A DNA stretch of 64,000 bases, from the NCBI RefSeq assembly GCF_965363235.1, contig NC_134841.1:38097440-38161439 (forward strand). Reading direction: 5' to 3'. Of the stretch, positions 14,001 through 23,133 are shown one piece after another. Source of the DNA: Mytilus galloprovincialis. Its lineage: Eukaryota > Mollusca > Bivalvia > Mytilida > Mytilidae. The translations under genes were made by a program, and so were the position numbers. Numbering within the stretch: position 1 is the first letter of the stretch; each line of letters starts with the position of its first letter. Under the pieces are notes generated by a model. The model worked only from the letters and a program-made list of their open reading frames with translations. It was not told where the DNA came from and did not search any database.

Positions 14001-15180
14001 AGGTGCTCATATACATGTAGTTAATGTATATTAAGCCCTTTATCACTGGTTTTTATAATTGTATTTTGATCTAATGTTGTCCAAGGTTATGGGGATTGTT
14101 TCGTACCAACTAACATCATTAACCTGCCACAGCCCTGATTACATGTTCATCCTAGGTCCATTCGCCCTGAGTTTGTTCGCCAATAGAGTCCATTTGGCCT
14201 GGGTTCATAATACCATTTTTTTTTAATAAACTAGTCAGCTTAGAATTAATAAAAGCAATGATGTACAAATTGTTAATCATGAAAAGGATTTCAGTACAAA
14301 TTCATTTATCATGTTTATTATTATACTCTGAGACTACTTTGACACCATCTTCACTAGCCAAGGATTACAATCCACTTCCCTCCTCTTCAGACAAGAGAGA
14401 CATGGGTGGATTGTAACCCTAGGCTAGCAAAGATGACTAAAACACATGTGTTTAAGGTCTCAGTTATACTACATTGTACATTATATATATATATAATAAT
14501 TTACTGAATAGAAATATTTTGTTAACAAATATCAAAACTTTAAAGAAAAATACATTTTATTCATGTACATGTATTCTACTATGCAAATCAAAGGGAAAAT
14601 GATAAATAAGATTCAGCAATACCGAAATATTCAGTGAATTTTACAACGCACGTTATAATTAACATTTAAGTCATATTCTGTTCAAATAATAAACATTATC
14701 AGAGGCATATACATTGTATATATGTCTCTGAAATTATGCAAATTTGCAACTAGACAACAATAAGAAAAAAAGAAAAATCAGGCCAATGGCAAACCGGTAT
14801 TAGGACGAGCAGGTACTTTACAAATTACATGTACTAGAGCGAATACATATGTCAGTGAATCAGGGCAAACAGACCTTTCCCAAGACAGGAGCCTATAATT
14901 CACTGGTTATTGTTTGTTGCTGTTAAGCATAAAATAATTTTGTTTTACCACATCTTTTTATATCATGTTTAAAATCATATTTTATGTAATTATGTTTATA
15001 AAAATATATAGTTTATTTAGATCAGTAATGCACCTGTTCTAGTGAGAATTTGCTCTTTAATGCAAGGTATCTAAGTGCACAGATATTATCCTTCAATAGA
15101 TGACATCCAACTGCTTCTGCTACTTCTCCAAAATTATCTTTTAATATGCTTTTGCATAGGTTACTTTTATTATGTGACAT
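2036..15180 (-). CDS. POLR3C: DNA-directed RNA polymerase III subunit RPC3 (3' part missing)
   Basis: RPC3 is part of the Pol III subcomplex (RPC3/RPC6/RPC7) that opens promoters and recruits TFIIIB; it acts in the nucleus. Twelve exons join in phase: 15034-15180, 12113-12374, 11354-11497, 10137-10219, 9190-9294, 8710-8802, 7486-7566, 6977-7028, 4879-4939, 3828-3894, 3231-3314 and 2036-2137. They encode about 427 residues against ~534 in the human protein. Family hallmarks are clear: KTLYGD at residues 96-101, NTHFLQRC, a lysine/arginine-rich linker (exon 4), GIYWKANFDRF (exon 5), SGGGMYVVNIYKAL (exons 8-9), IEDFAMISAKEAK (exon 11) and KTPDHAPSRTFYL (exon 12). The start ATG at 15178-15180 aligns with the family N-terminus. 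The last ~90 residues should lie beyond the left edge. Two exon ends (exons 6 and 9) are duplicated together with their donors. Confidence 0.93.
2507..2720. mobile_element. MITE with TACTGTAAATTCAGA termini, copy 1
   Basis: The 214-bp element starts TACTGTAAATTCAGACATTAT and ends with its inverse, ATAATTTCTGAATTTACAGTA. The same ends occur at 18734-18933 and 20342-20555. It lies in a POLR3C intron and shows no coding capacity. TA-type ends fit a mariner-like MITE, which is inference. Confidence 0.75.
4611..4911 (-). repeat. 61-bp tandem array of a POLR3C exon end plus splice donor
   Basis: Nearly identical 61-bp units, about 4.9 copies. Each contains the 3' end of POLR3C exon 9 (encoding TSHLESVVLER) and its donor GAAAG|GTAAGT. 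Donor GT dinucleotides fall at 4878, 4817, 4756, 4695 and 4634 (minus-strand G position). Only the first copy is joined to an acceptor (4941-4940). Using a later donor reads TAA immediately after AGG, so those copies are decoy donors or would end the protein. Confidence 0.9.
5280..5835. mobile_element. Foldback (long inverted repeat) element
   Basis: The left arm (about 5321-5445) and right arm (about 5683-5820) are imperfect inverses sharing 'ttgaagtttgtt', 'gaacttcaaaacca' and 'gggtgagg'. The spacer is ~240 bp. It lies in a POLR3C intron and has no reading frame of note. Confidence 0.7.
6840..6955. repeat. Imperfect short tandem repeat
   Basis: Units of roughly 27 bp built on 'gtatgtaaaaattcatcgtt' recur four times with substitutions. 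The array sits only ~20 bp downstream of POLR3C exon 8. Confidence 0.6.
7950..8440. repeat. Dispersed repeat shared with 50690-51010 (opposite orientation)
   Basis: Both copies carry 'ataccttcatgtgctac', an 'aaaatgaggtcgaaatt' block, a 'cggatttgtggac'-like block and 'gataaacacagaagctg', in reversed order relative to each other. A (TA)n tract lies at 8235-8252. It is intronic in POLR3C. Confidence 0.65.
8632..8787 (-). repeat. 78-bp in-frame tandem duplication of a POLR3C exon end with donor
   Basis: Two adjacent 78-bp units (8710-8787 and 8632-8709) differ at only three visible positions. Each encodes RTLLRVCELKSDPYST plus NAVTLTE and ends GAG|GTAAGAAC. Because 78 is divisible by three and the second unit is open, using the distal donor at 8631-8630 would insert 26 residues into RPC3. 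Using the proximal donor at 8709-8708 gives the family-length exon. Confidence 0.9.
9335..9505. repeat. Two-copy tandem duplication, about 85 bp
   Basis: The block from 'aggtacaaataaatgatt' to 'gacaatcatta' is repeated with substitutions from about 9418. It is intronic in POLR3C, just upstream of exon 5. Confidence 0.6.
10430..10925. repeat. Approximate ~140-bp tandem repeat element
   Basis: Three diverged units share 'aaatctaaaatttatgaaaa', 'gagct-aggtcaatagata' and 'aaagtttcatgataac'. The element ends in a 'ggtggacagacagagaggg' stretch. It is intronic in POLR3C and non-coding. Confidence 0.6.
11735..11875 (+). repeat. Possible tRNA-type SINE fragment
   Basis: A 'gatcctgggtctatccc' stretch resembles a degraded Pol III B box, followed by a TA microsatellite at 11851-11862. 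No confident A box or cloverleaf is seen, so it is not called as a tRNA gene. Confidence 0.3.
13047..13798. mobile_element. TIR element (MITE) in POLR3C intron 1
   Basis: The ends are inverse copies of about 45 bp beginning TAAACAGTCAGGGATA and containing CTATAGGGTTATTACAG. The ~750-bp interior has no significant frame. A target duplication is not clear. Confidence 0.75.
14346..14436. repeat. Short inverted repeat
   Basis: The arms 'ttcactagccaaggatta' and the near-inverse of 'taaccctaggctagcaaa' flank a purine/pyrimidine-rich spacer. A diverged half copy lies at about 3488-3530. Confidence 0.5.
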
Positions 15181-15860
15181 GCTGTTTCGTCATTAAATTG
15201 GTTGGTAAAATCAAAAGAGATTCCAGCTAAACAGAGAAGTATCGAAAAGATCCGAGAACTCCAAAAACAAAGAAGGTAAAAGCTGAAACAAAAGCGGTTT
15301 TGGAAACTGTTTACGATTTTTTGCAGTACAGTATAACATGTATAACTTTTGAGTTTAATTATAGATCTAATAATCGAGAGAATCTTAAACACAGTCCCCT
15401 GGTGTCTCCCCCAGCTAAGTAATCTACTAATCCAGTTGTTTTTTCCTTGGGTTGCACTGCCGAAAACATTGAGCCTACTGCAGAGCATCACTTTTTGACA
15501 TTTTTTATTTGAAATTTCCTGTCGCTAGTGTAGTGTCAGTGTTTCTAATTTTTAGTGGAATGTTGCCTTGTTTATCAGGTTTAATTCAATATTAACTATA
15601 GAAAGATGAAAAATATATACCAAATTAATGGCGAGCTTTTACATGGTTATCAATTCACCGTTTCGGAATCTTAAGCATTCTGGGTAAAATTTCCAAAAGA
15701 GTACAACAAAACGCTGTGATTGGTGTAAAACGTGATTAACAATAGAAATTCAACCAATGAACATGATGACGTAACGTTATTTTCATTTTGGTGTACCAAC
15801 AATGAGATTACCCATAGTCATTTAGATTTGATTTTTAAAAAGGCGAATTATCTAAACAAC
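15181..15860 (-). promoter_or_regulatory. Putative POLR3C 5' region
   Basis: Upstream of the RPC3 start codon are CCAAT-type boxes (ATTGG near 15719, CCAAT near 15751) and a CRE-like TGACGTAA near 15767. No TATA box is obvious. The transcription start and any 5' UTR intron cannot be placed from sequence alone. Confidence 0.3.
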
Positions 15861-15984
15861 AGTGTAAAGTTAAGTTTAAAAGTAAGTTAATCAGCTTTGC
15901 TAATGTAAGCCAGTTTTGTAACAGACTTTGGGAATAGCTCTGATAGCAAGGACAAAAAATGAAAGAGGGAGGCGATTATACATG

Positions 15985-16751
15985 TACAAATACAAATACA
16001 AATATTTTATTGGATGCCTCTGATGATTGGCACAAACTCAATTACAATAATTGGCAATGGCCCATACAACTAGTATACAAATAGTAATGATGCAGCAATT
16101 AAACAATACTACATAGCATATCATTGGGCACATTTCGAACAATGAAATGTGCAGAACTTTATAAATATATCAATACAATGTATATAGGTTAATTTATAAG
16201 AATTATAAGACTACTGACATAAGTTTATTGTATGTTATAGCTTCAAATTGTTCATACATTTTGTATTACTCATTTATAAGAACATTTTTTCTTAATTCAA
16301 ATGATTGATTAATAAAAGATGATATTAATCTAAGTGTTTTTCTACACTTGCTATTAACTGATTAAGTAATACAATGTAATAGTTTGATATATTCATCCTC
16401 CGTTTTGGATTGTTTGTCATAGTTTTTAAAATAGGACAATTTTGATACAAGAACATTTCTTTGTGATTCATATTTTGTGCAGTGCAAGATAAAATGTTTT
16501 TCGTCTTCTATATTTTTATTATGACATAATTTGCACAACCTTTCTTCTCTGTTAACTTGCATGTATCTACCTCTTTCAATTTCAATATTGTGTGCACTAA
16601 GCCTTAGTTTTGCCAAAGGGGCCCTATCTTTCAACATATTCAATTGGTCAACATAGTGTGCACGTTTATTTGAAAAACAAAAATGTCGAAAAAAATGATA
16701 ATTTTGATGATTCTGTAATATATGAATTCTGTTCTTGTAAAATTTGGTCAT
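15985..16751 (-). mobile_element. LINE 3' end with remnant of ORF2 C-terminus
   Basis: A 129-residue frame (16362-16751) carries the Cys/His cluster typical of the region after a LINE reverse transcriptase: CKLCHNKN, then HFILHC. Downstream on the same strand the element ends in an ATTTGT microsatellite tail near 15990-16010, as many non-LTR elements do. The reverse transcriptase core is missing, so this is a 5'-truncated dead copy. The clade is not assigned. Confidence 0.75.
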
Positions 16752-18370
16752 GAATTCATTGTTTTATTTGAGCAAGCATAGGTGTAATACATGTAGGTAC
16801 ATTAAAAGATGTTAAATATGAGAAACCCAGATTATGGATACATTTCTTCATATTACTTGTCCATAGGTTGTTTTCTCTTGTTTGAACAGTTGAATAAATA
16901 TGTCATGAGCTAAGATTTTGTTAGATGAGATTAAATGATCTAAAAATTTCATGGAAGACAACAAAATTTTAGCTTTTAAGGGGAGTCTACCAAGCTCACT
17001 GCGACATGCGTGGTTTTTGCATGATTACATGTATATGTGGACAGACAAAAACATTTTCAATATTTTTATCAGAGATGTCGTCACAAACAAATATGTATAC
17101 AAAATACTAGCAAAAGGGGAACAGCTATCTCTTACACACAGAAAAATACGCCGACCAAACATACTGATATAGAACCGTTTACAATATATATGAAAAAAAA
17201 ATGCCTAAAATCTGATCGTTGAAGTTAAAGTCCTGTAATAAAACTGGAACTGCAAATTAAAAAAAAAATCTGAAGGGAGCTTTCTTTTAACAATCTTAAG
17301 AAGAGATTTAAAATGTTTAGGTAAATTAATCTAAAATAAACTGTTGACACAGATATATTTATATTATATAATATCATGGATACGGCTTGCCTGTCTGCAG
17401 AAAATAAAGAAAAAAAAACCAATCTGATGGACATTAACATTATTAACATACATGACATACTATCACAAGTAGTTCCTATCAACCTGACAAATGCCTGACT
17501 TTAGCAGAAAAAATTGATATTAAAAATAGCTATTTACCATGTTTACAATGATTTAATTAAAAATTGCTGGAAAACGAGGCATGACCTAGGGGGCAGTCGC
17601 AGGTCTTAAAAAAAATTGTAAAACTGTCATACATGTACAAATGCAACTTTAGATAAAATATCTTTGATCTATGATAGTAGACTACAAGAACTTAGTTTCA
17701 AATAACCGAAGAAGAACTTAATACATGTATTAATTGAAATCCCCTGGACATGCTGAACAATGGCCAAATTCTTGAATTAGTCATCAAACTGACATGTACT
17801 GTTACTACTGTCAGATAGTATTTTTAATTTACAAAAACTATAGCAAGTGTGTGAAATATGAAAAAAATATTCTAAATTTTTAGTTCAAGTTAAGTAAATG
17901 TTGAAAAACAAAATCAAACTACCAGGCCACCTACATCATACATGACCTATGACAAATTATTTTCTTGATGTTGCTTACAAATGCCTAGCTTTTCAGATTT
18001 CGATTTTTGTGATGGTCAATAATATAAGTTAAATTATAACATGTTTTGACTATCTAAAACAATGTAAGAGCATAATTTTTTTAATTTGAAACGATTTGTG
18101 TCATAAATTATTTTTTGGGGTTATAGGCTGCTTTTAAAATTTTAAGGTGGGCAGAAAGGCAGCGACATCAAACTGGAAGCATGAAAACCAGTAAAAATTG
18201 CAAACAAAATTAGATGTATCTTCATTTAAACAAATGATATTTGAGCTGACATCAGAACTACATTTACTGTGACATTCAAGTTGTTAAAGTTGATTTGAAA
18301 AAATAAGTTTATTACAAATATTTTGTGTAACATTTACTTATTTTTAAATATATAGTTTGTCTTTCTATGT
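16752..18370. other. No gene recognised
   Basis: Short frames at 16951-17172 and 17225-17482 lack composition or motifs suggesting protein. The first part may continue the LINE upstream of its truncation point. Otherwise this is unstructured AT-rich sequence. Confidence 0.5.
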
Positions 18371-18374
18371 GTTT

Positions 18375-18620
18375 TAAGTCAGGAATCTGATGTTCGATAG
18401 CTTTAGTTTGTTGATGTGGTTCATAAGTATTTCTTGTTTCTCGTTGGTTTTCATGTTTGAATGGTTTTACACTAGTAATTTTTTGGGACTCTTTTTACCT
18501 TGCTGTTAGGTGTGAGCCAAGACCGTACCTTGACCTATAATGGTTTACTTTAATAAATTGTGACTTGGATGGAGAGTTGTCTCATTGGCACTCATATCAC
18601 ATCTTCCTATATCTATAAAC
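18375..18620 (-). repeat. SINE-like repeat, 'gatgtggtataagtgccaat' family
   Basis: This is the reverse of 30890-31160. Both share the blocks 'caatgagacaactctcc', 'gtcacaatttat' and 'gagccttggctcac', and the run toward 'tctgatgttc'. The family is dispersed widely in this window. Confidence 0.7.
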
Positions 18621-18733
18621 ATGATAAACATTAAAACTTTAATCTTGATATTTTGTCCCTTCATTTGTCCATAACAATACCTCCATTAATAAGCATACAT
18701 GTAGTTCATAATATGCATGTACAATTTATGTAA

Positions 18734-18933
18734 AACTGTAAATTCAGAAATTATTGTGAAAAATGCAACGGCTGTAATCATGATAAATTGTAATAATTTA
18801 AAATTGCATTTTGAACATTTTTATATCAATTAAACAGGACTTTTTACAATATTGCTAGAATTAAAATCGCATTTCAGTCCAAAATGACAAAATCACAATA
18901 ATAAATTTGCGCAATAATTTTTAATTTACAGTA
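18734..18933. mobile_element. MITE with ACTGTAAATTCAGA termini, copy 2
   Basis: The 200-bp element has ends ACTGTAAATTCAGAAATTAT and its inverse; its internal sequence is close to copy 1 at 2507-2720, sharing 'aattaaacagga' and 'aatgacaaaat'. Confidence 0.75.
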
Positions 18934-18959
18934 ACATATATATATACATGTAATATGTA

Positions 18960-19185
18960 TTCAATTCTAACATGACGTCCTTCAAACACTTTGAGTACAC
19001 ACCCGTGGTAAAATATTAATATTGTTTGGGCTGTTCCGATTGTACTCCCACATTATACATGTATGCTTTGTATTTAATGAGCTACCCGACGTTATAGAAC
19101 TATGACGTCAGAATATAATCATTTTATGGGAAAATACACGCTTGTGAAACTGAAAATCTATCACAAACAAGGAAACATACAATGT
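18960..19185 (+). repeat. ~220-bp dispersed repeat carrying a full CRE
   Basis: An inverted copy lies at 42685-42905 inside a CREB3L intron. Shared blocks include 'gtttgggctgttcc', 'gtactccca', 'gagctacc' and 'acaaggaaac'. It lies just upstream of the THAP gene and contains TGACGTCA. Confidence 0.7.
19103..19110. promoter_or_regulatory. Palindromic CRE, TGACGTCA
   Basis: A perfect 8-bp cAMP-response element lies 277 bp upstream of the THAP ATG, inside a repeat. The second copy of the repeat has TGATGTCA instead. CREB/ATF/CREB3-type bZIP dimers bind this site; use in vivo is unknown. Confidence 0.4.
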
Positions 19186-19387
19186 ACCTTATAAGTATAA
19201 GACATATTTATAACTTAAGTATAATTGTCATTTAGATTCATCCAAACCGATCTAAATATTTTATTGTAAATAGTTTAAGCATGTAACTTATTCAGTTTGC
19301 TCCATTTTTTTACCTCAATTTATAAGTATTGAATTTTAGGATATATATATTTCAGCAACTTTGTGATGTTTATGTCAGAATTTCAAA

Positions 19388-20344
19388 ATGGGTAAGCGTG
19401 CTTGTTGTGTTAAAGGTTGTCGAAATAATGGAAGAAGATTAGAGAAATGGAAAGAACACTTCTGTGACTTTCATAATTGTAATTTTGGAACATCAAGATG
19501 TATATGTGAACCTCCTTTTACACTTTTCACATTTCCAACTGAACTTAAAAACCCATACAACAGGAGAATCTGGACAAAAAATGTAAACAGAAGTATTGGA
19601 AATAAAATCTGGACCCCTACTCAAGAGTCTCGTATTTGCTCAATACACTTTGTAGATGGATTTCCTAATGACAATAACCCATATCCAACATTGTGTCTTG
19701 GCCACGAATTGGCTACTACACAAACTTTTGCAAGACCACCACCAATTGACCGATCAAATATAGATTCGTCTCCATTGAAAAAGAGAAAACATCAAGATTC
19801 TCCCAGTGACAAAAACCCAAATCCAACATTTTGTCTTGGTCAAGAGTTGCCTTCTACAGTAACTTTTGTTATACTACCACCAATTGACCAATCAAATATA
19901 GATCCAACTCCATTAATAAAGAGGGAACATCAAGATTATCAAGATTCTCCCAGTGACAATAACCCATATTCAACATTGGGTCATGGTCAAGAGTTGGCTA
20001 CTACAGTAACATTTGCTAGACCACAACTAATTGACCGATCAAATATATATCCAACTCCATTAATAAAGAACGAACATCAAGATTATCAAGATTCTCCCAG
20101 TGACAATAACCCATATTCAACATTGGGTCTTGGTCAAGAGTTGGCTACTACAGTAACATTTGCTAGACCACAACTAATTGACCAATCAAATATAGATCCA
20201 ACTCCATTAATAAAGAGGGAACATCAAGATTCTGACAGCACAGATTCATATGACCACAATGACCATGAAGACCATAACTATTCAATTGCCTGTCTCTCTT
20301 GTGAACAGAAATCTTATGCAATAACCCCAATGGTAATGCTATAA
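19388..20344 (+). CDS. THAP-type zinc-finger protein with tandem C-terminal repeats
   Basis: A continuous 318-codon frame opens with a THAP (C2CH) DNA-binding domain: MGKRACCVKGC at 1-11, a Cys/His-rich insert, a 'LFTFPTE' segment with the conserved proline, a conserved Trp in RRIWTKN, and RICSIHFVDG as the C-x2-H end near residue 83-86. THAP proteins bind DNA and are either host regulators or derive from P-element/Kolobok transposases. After the finger come four tandem ~47-residue units with the core NNPYSTLGLGQELATTVTF, then an Asp/His-rich tail and ...ITPMVML-stop. No transposase domain is seen. The stop TAA coincides with the first bases of a MITE, so the native C-terminus may have been cut. 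A donor-like ATG|GTAATG just before the stop leaves open that this is one exon of a longer gene. Confidence 0.75.
   Translation: MGKRACCVKGCRNNGRRLEKWKEHFCDFHNCNFGTSRCICEPPFTLFTFPTELKNPYNRRIWTKNVNRSIGNKIWTPTQESRICSIHFVDGFPNDNNPYPTLCLGHELATTQTFARPPPIDRSNIDSSPLKKRKHQDSPSDKNPNPTFCLGQELPSTVTFVILPPIDQSNIDPTPLIKREHQDYQDSPSDNNPYSTLGHGQELATTVTFARPQLIDRSNIYPTPLIKNEHQDYQDSPSDNNPYSTLGLGQELATTVTFARPQLIDQSNIDPTPLIKREHQDSDSTDSYDHNDHEDHNYSIACLSCEQKSYAITPMVML
19669..20236 (+). repeat. Four tandem coding repeats within the THAP gene
   Basis: The units are about 135-147 bp. Their protein core (D-NNPYSTLGLGQELATT-TF-RP-IDQSNIDPTPLIKREHQ) starts with the NPYPTL-LG tail of the THAP finger itself. The array therefore looks like an expansion of the domain's own C-terminal edge. 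The third and fourth units are nearly identical, indicating recent duplication. Confidence 0.85.
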
Positions 20345-20555
20345 TGTTAATTCAGAAATTATTGCGTGCATTTATTATTGCAATTTTTCAAGAATGGACA
20401 AAAGTGCAAGTTTAATTATTGCGATTTCCAAAAATAGCTGCATACAGATCTATTTTTCAGTTATCAGAATGCAAGTTCTTATTCTTGCGATTCCCACCCG
20501 GTTGCATTATTCAAATTAATTAAAACCTGACCATTTTTTTTTTTAATTTACAGTA
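20342..20555. mobile_element. MITE with TAATGTTAATTCAG/CTGTAAATT-type termini, copy 3
   Basis: The left end TAATGTTAATTCAGAAATTA matches the family end (12 of the first 14 bases, then identical); the right end is TAATTTACAGTA. The interior differs from copies 1 and 2. The insertion abuts the THAP reading frame and supplies its stop codon. Confidence 0.65.
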
Positions 20556-20642
20556 CATTGTTTAAATACTTTGTATTCTTGCACTGTATTCATGGTATTG
20601 TCTTGTATTATAATTTTTTGTAACACTAAGAATGTATTTACC

Positions 20643-21283
20643 AAAGGAGTAGGTCCGGTAAGGACCGATTTTGGCCTCAAATTTCAGGTTCATCTGACGA
20701 AAGATTTTGACTACTTTTTAAACACTTAAGTGTCTATTTTATTTGAATTAATTAGTTTATGTGAAAGATTTTAACAGATTCAAGCTCAAATATGAAAAAT
20801 CTACCTAATATACCGAAAAATGTCACTTTTCAGATGGTTTTTGGTAGCACCATTAAGTCATGCTAAATTACTAAAATCCTCATAATTCTAGCATTTTAGT
20901 TAAATTTTAGACGGTGTTCGTGTAAAACGAAAGTGGCCGCATCCGTGTTCATCCTCAACCTTTATATATGTTATGTATTATCATAAAATACAACTTACAT
21001 TTCAATATTAAGGATGAACACGAATGCGGCCACTTTCGTTTTACACGAACACCGTCTAAAATTTAACTAAAATGCTAGAATTATGAGGATTTCAGTAATT
21101 TAGCATGACTTAATGGTGCTAGTACCGGATATATGTGCATTGTATTGTCAAAAACAGCCAATATTTATGTAGCAGAAGCATTCTACTGTCCAATAAATAA
21201 CTAAAGGTTTACATTTTAACAATTTTGTAAAACTGCTATATTTTCGGGCCAAAAAGGGGTCTAATTACTGAACCTACTCCTTT
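20643..21283. mobile_element. Foldback MITE with long inner palindrome
   Basis: The outer ends are inverse (AAAGGAGTAGGT...ACCTACTCCTTT). Inner arms 20846-20955 and 21011-21120 are 110-bp inverted copies with about two visible mismatches, separated by 55 bp. The near-perfect arms suggest recent formation or gene conversion. Confidence 0.9.
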
Positions 21284-21682
21284 AATATTTAAATTGCTCC
21301 CTTATTATAATCTTCACATAAGGTCATATAATGTATGTTTCCTTTATGGGGTAAGATTACATTCCCCAATTTTCACAGCCAAGTTAAATTAAATAAAAAT
21401 TGGCTTCATCATTTTTATGGTATACATGTATATTGCATCAAAAATATTTAAAACAGTTAAGATAGATGGCACTGTTTTGATACTGTTGTGAAATTTTAAA
21501 GTACAAATGTTGCTTTGATCCCCTTTATTTGTATATATACAAGATTTGTTTTGCTTCATTACACTTACCATTGTTACTAGGTCAGTGACTTTGAATTCAT
21601 TAGCAATTTCAAATGTTAAGTTTTCTGCTTAAGTCATAATTAGTGTGATAAAAACTCCTTGTGATAAATCAATGATATTTTA

Positions 21683-22710
21683 TAGTGTTGTCAAATCGTA
21701 CACTTTTGCCTAACCGGTTACTTGGATAATCGTTCGACCGATTAACCGGTTAACCGGTAGTTTAAGTTGATGTTTGAAAGCCTTATCAACAGAACCCTAC
21801 ACATAGATGTGGTATGAGTGTCAATTTGACAACCTTTCATCCAAGACATAAATACGCTTTTAGAATTGAAGTTTTTCCTTTAGCATTATAAGGCTTGTCC
21901 GTGGGGATTCCTGGCGAAATTTGACTTTTAATAATCAAATACACCGTATCAACTATAATAGCGTTTTTTGTTCAGATTGAAAAAAAAAATCTTAATCTCG
22001 TAGAATTGAATATGTCATATGTCTGAAACCGTACATTCTTTCCTTTTCTCTTGTTGTCTCCGAAAATAATGTGATGTGTTTCAATTTGAAATGATTAATT
22101 ATAAAAAGAGAAGATGTGGTATGATTGCCAATAGGACAATTCTTCACAAGAAACCAAAATGACACAGAAATTAACAACTATAGGTCATTGTACGACCTGT
22201 TTCTTTACTGTGTTTGCTTTTTTCTTTATGCGTGTTATTCGTACTTACACCTACATTAATTGAGTACATGCACATTGGTTTGCATTTTACAATTTTTTTA
22301 ATGTAAAGTAAGACTAACCCTTGCACTACGGAGGTTGCACATTTAGATGTAGGTTTACACAATATTAGATCAAAAACGAAATAATGAAGTAATTAGTAAA
22401 ATTTAATCTCATTACTGATTTAAAGTTACTGTTAAAAAAACATGTATACTAATTATGTTTCTTTAAGATCCTGCCCTGAACTCTAATCAATTTTATGTTT
22501 AAATTTTAGGATTAACAATAGCAATCAATATACTGGACAATTGATCTGTCAAATGAATTAACACGACGACATTTTTATGATTTCAATACAGATTTATATC
22601 AAATCTATCAAAATTGAAAAAAGTCCGGTTAACCGGTTAGCGTTTTTGCTATTCGGTATTCGGTCGTTCGACCGATTAACCGGTTAACCGGTTAACCGTT
22701 GACAACACTA
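21683..22710. mobile_element. Non-autonomous hAT element with 8-bp TSD
   Basis: The ends are TAGTGTTGTCAA and TTGACAACACTA. They are followed inward by palindromic AACCGGTTAACCGGT clusters and a TCGTTCGACCGATTAACCGG block. The flanks 21675-21682 and 22711-22718 are both ATATTTTA, a perfect 8-bp target duplication diagnostic of hAT-type insertion. The ~1-kb interior has no transposase frame and includes a SINE-like fragment at 22110-22200. Confidence 0.9.
22110..22200 (+). repeat. SINE-like repeat nested in the hAT element
   Basis: It contains 'gatgtggtatgattgccaat', 'aggacaattcttcacaag' and 'aaattaacaactataggtc', the commonest dispersed repeat of this window (compare 39545-39690, 43685-43830, 57590-57712). 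Confidence 0.75.
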
Positions 22711-23133
22711 ATATTTTATATAAAGTTGCATTGCTTTTTGTACAACTCAGTCTGTACAAATGTACATATCAGTTTAATGACTATTTTTAGGCCCTGTCTG
22801 TTATGCCTGGCATGTTATGGTGTCTTTGTTAGAATAGGCCTTAATTAAATGATGCTAAAATATAAAGAACAGACAATAATCATGATAATAGGCAAAAAAT
22901 ACGAATATGGTAATAGAGAAAATGGGCAAAAAATATGAAGCATAGGATAGAGAAAAATTACCTTAAAAGTAAAGAATACAGAAATAAGGGACCTTCATAC
23001 AGACCCTCATCATGTTCATGTATGATTTTGTGTCCAGAACTTATACATGTTATAAACCTCATTTCTTTTTTCAACAACCCAACCCAATGATTACAATTTT
23101 AAATTATTTCTTTTATTTTTATTTCAGTTTGAG

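Noticed and set aside
15141-15491. 116-codon minus-strand frame
   Set aside because: It overlaps POLR3C exon 1 in another frame; the RPC3 frame starting at 15180 matches the family and splices correctly.
16951-17222. Two overlapping plus-strand frames
   Set aside because: No motif, overlapping in different frames, adjacent to a dead LINE; likely chance.
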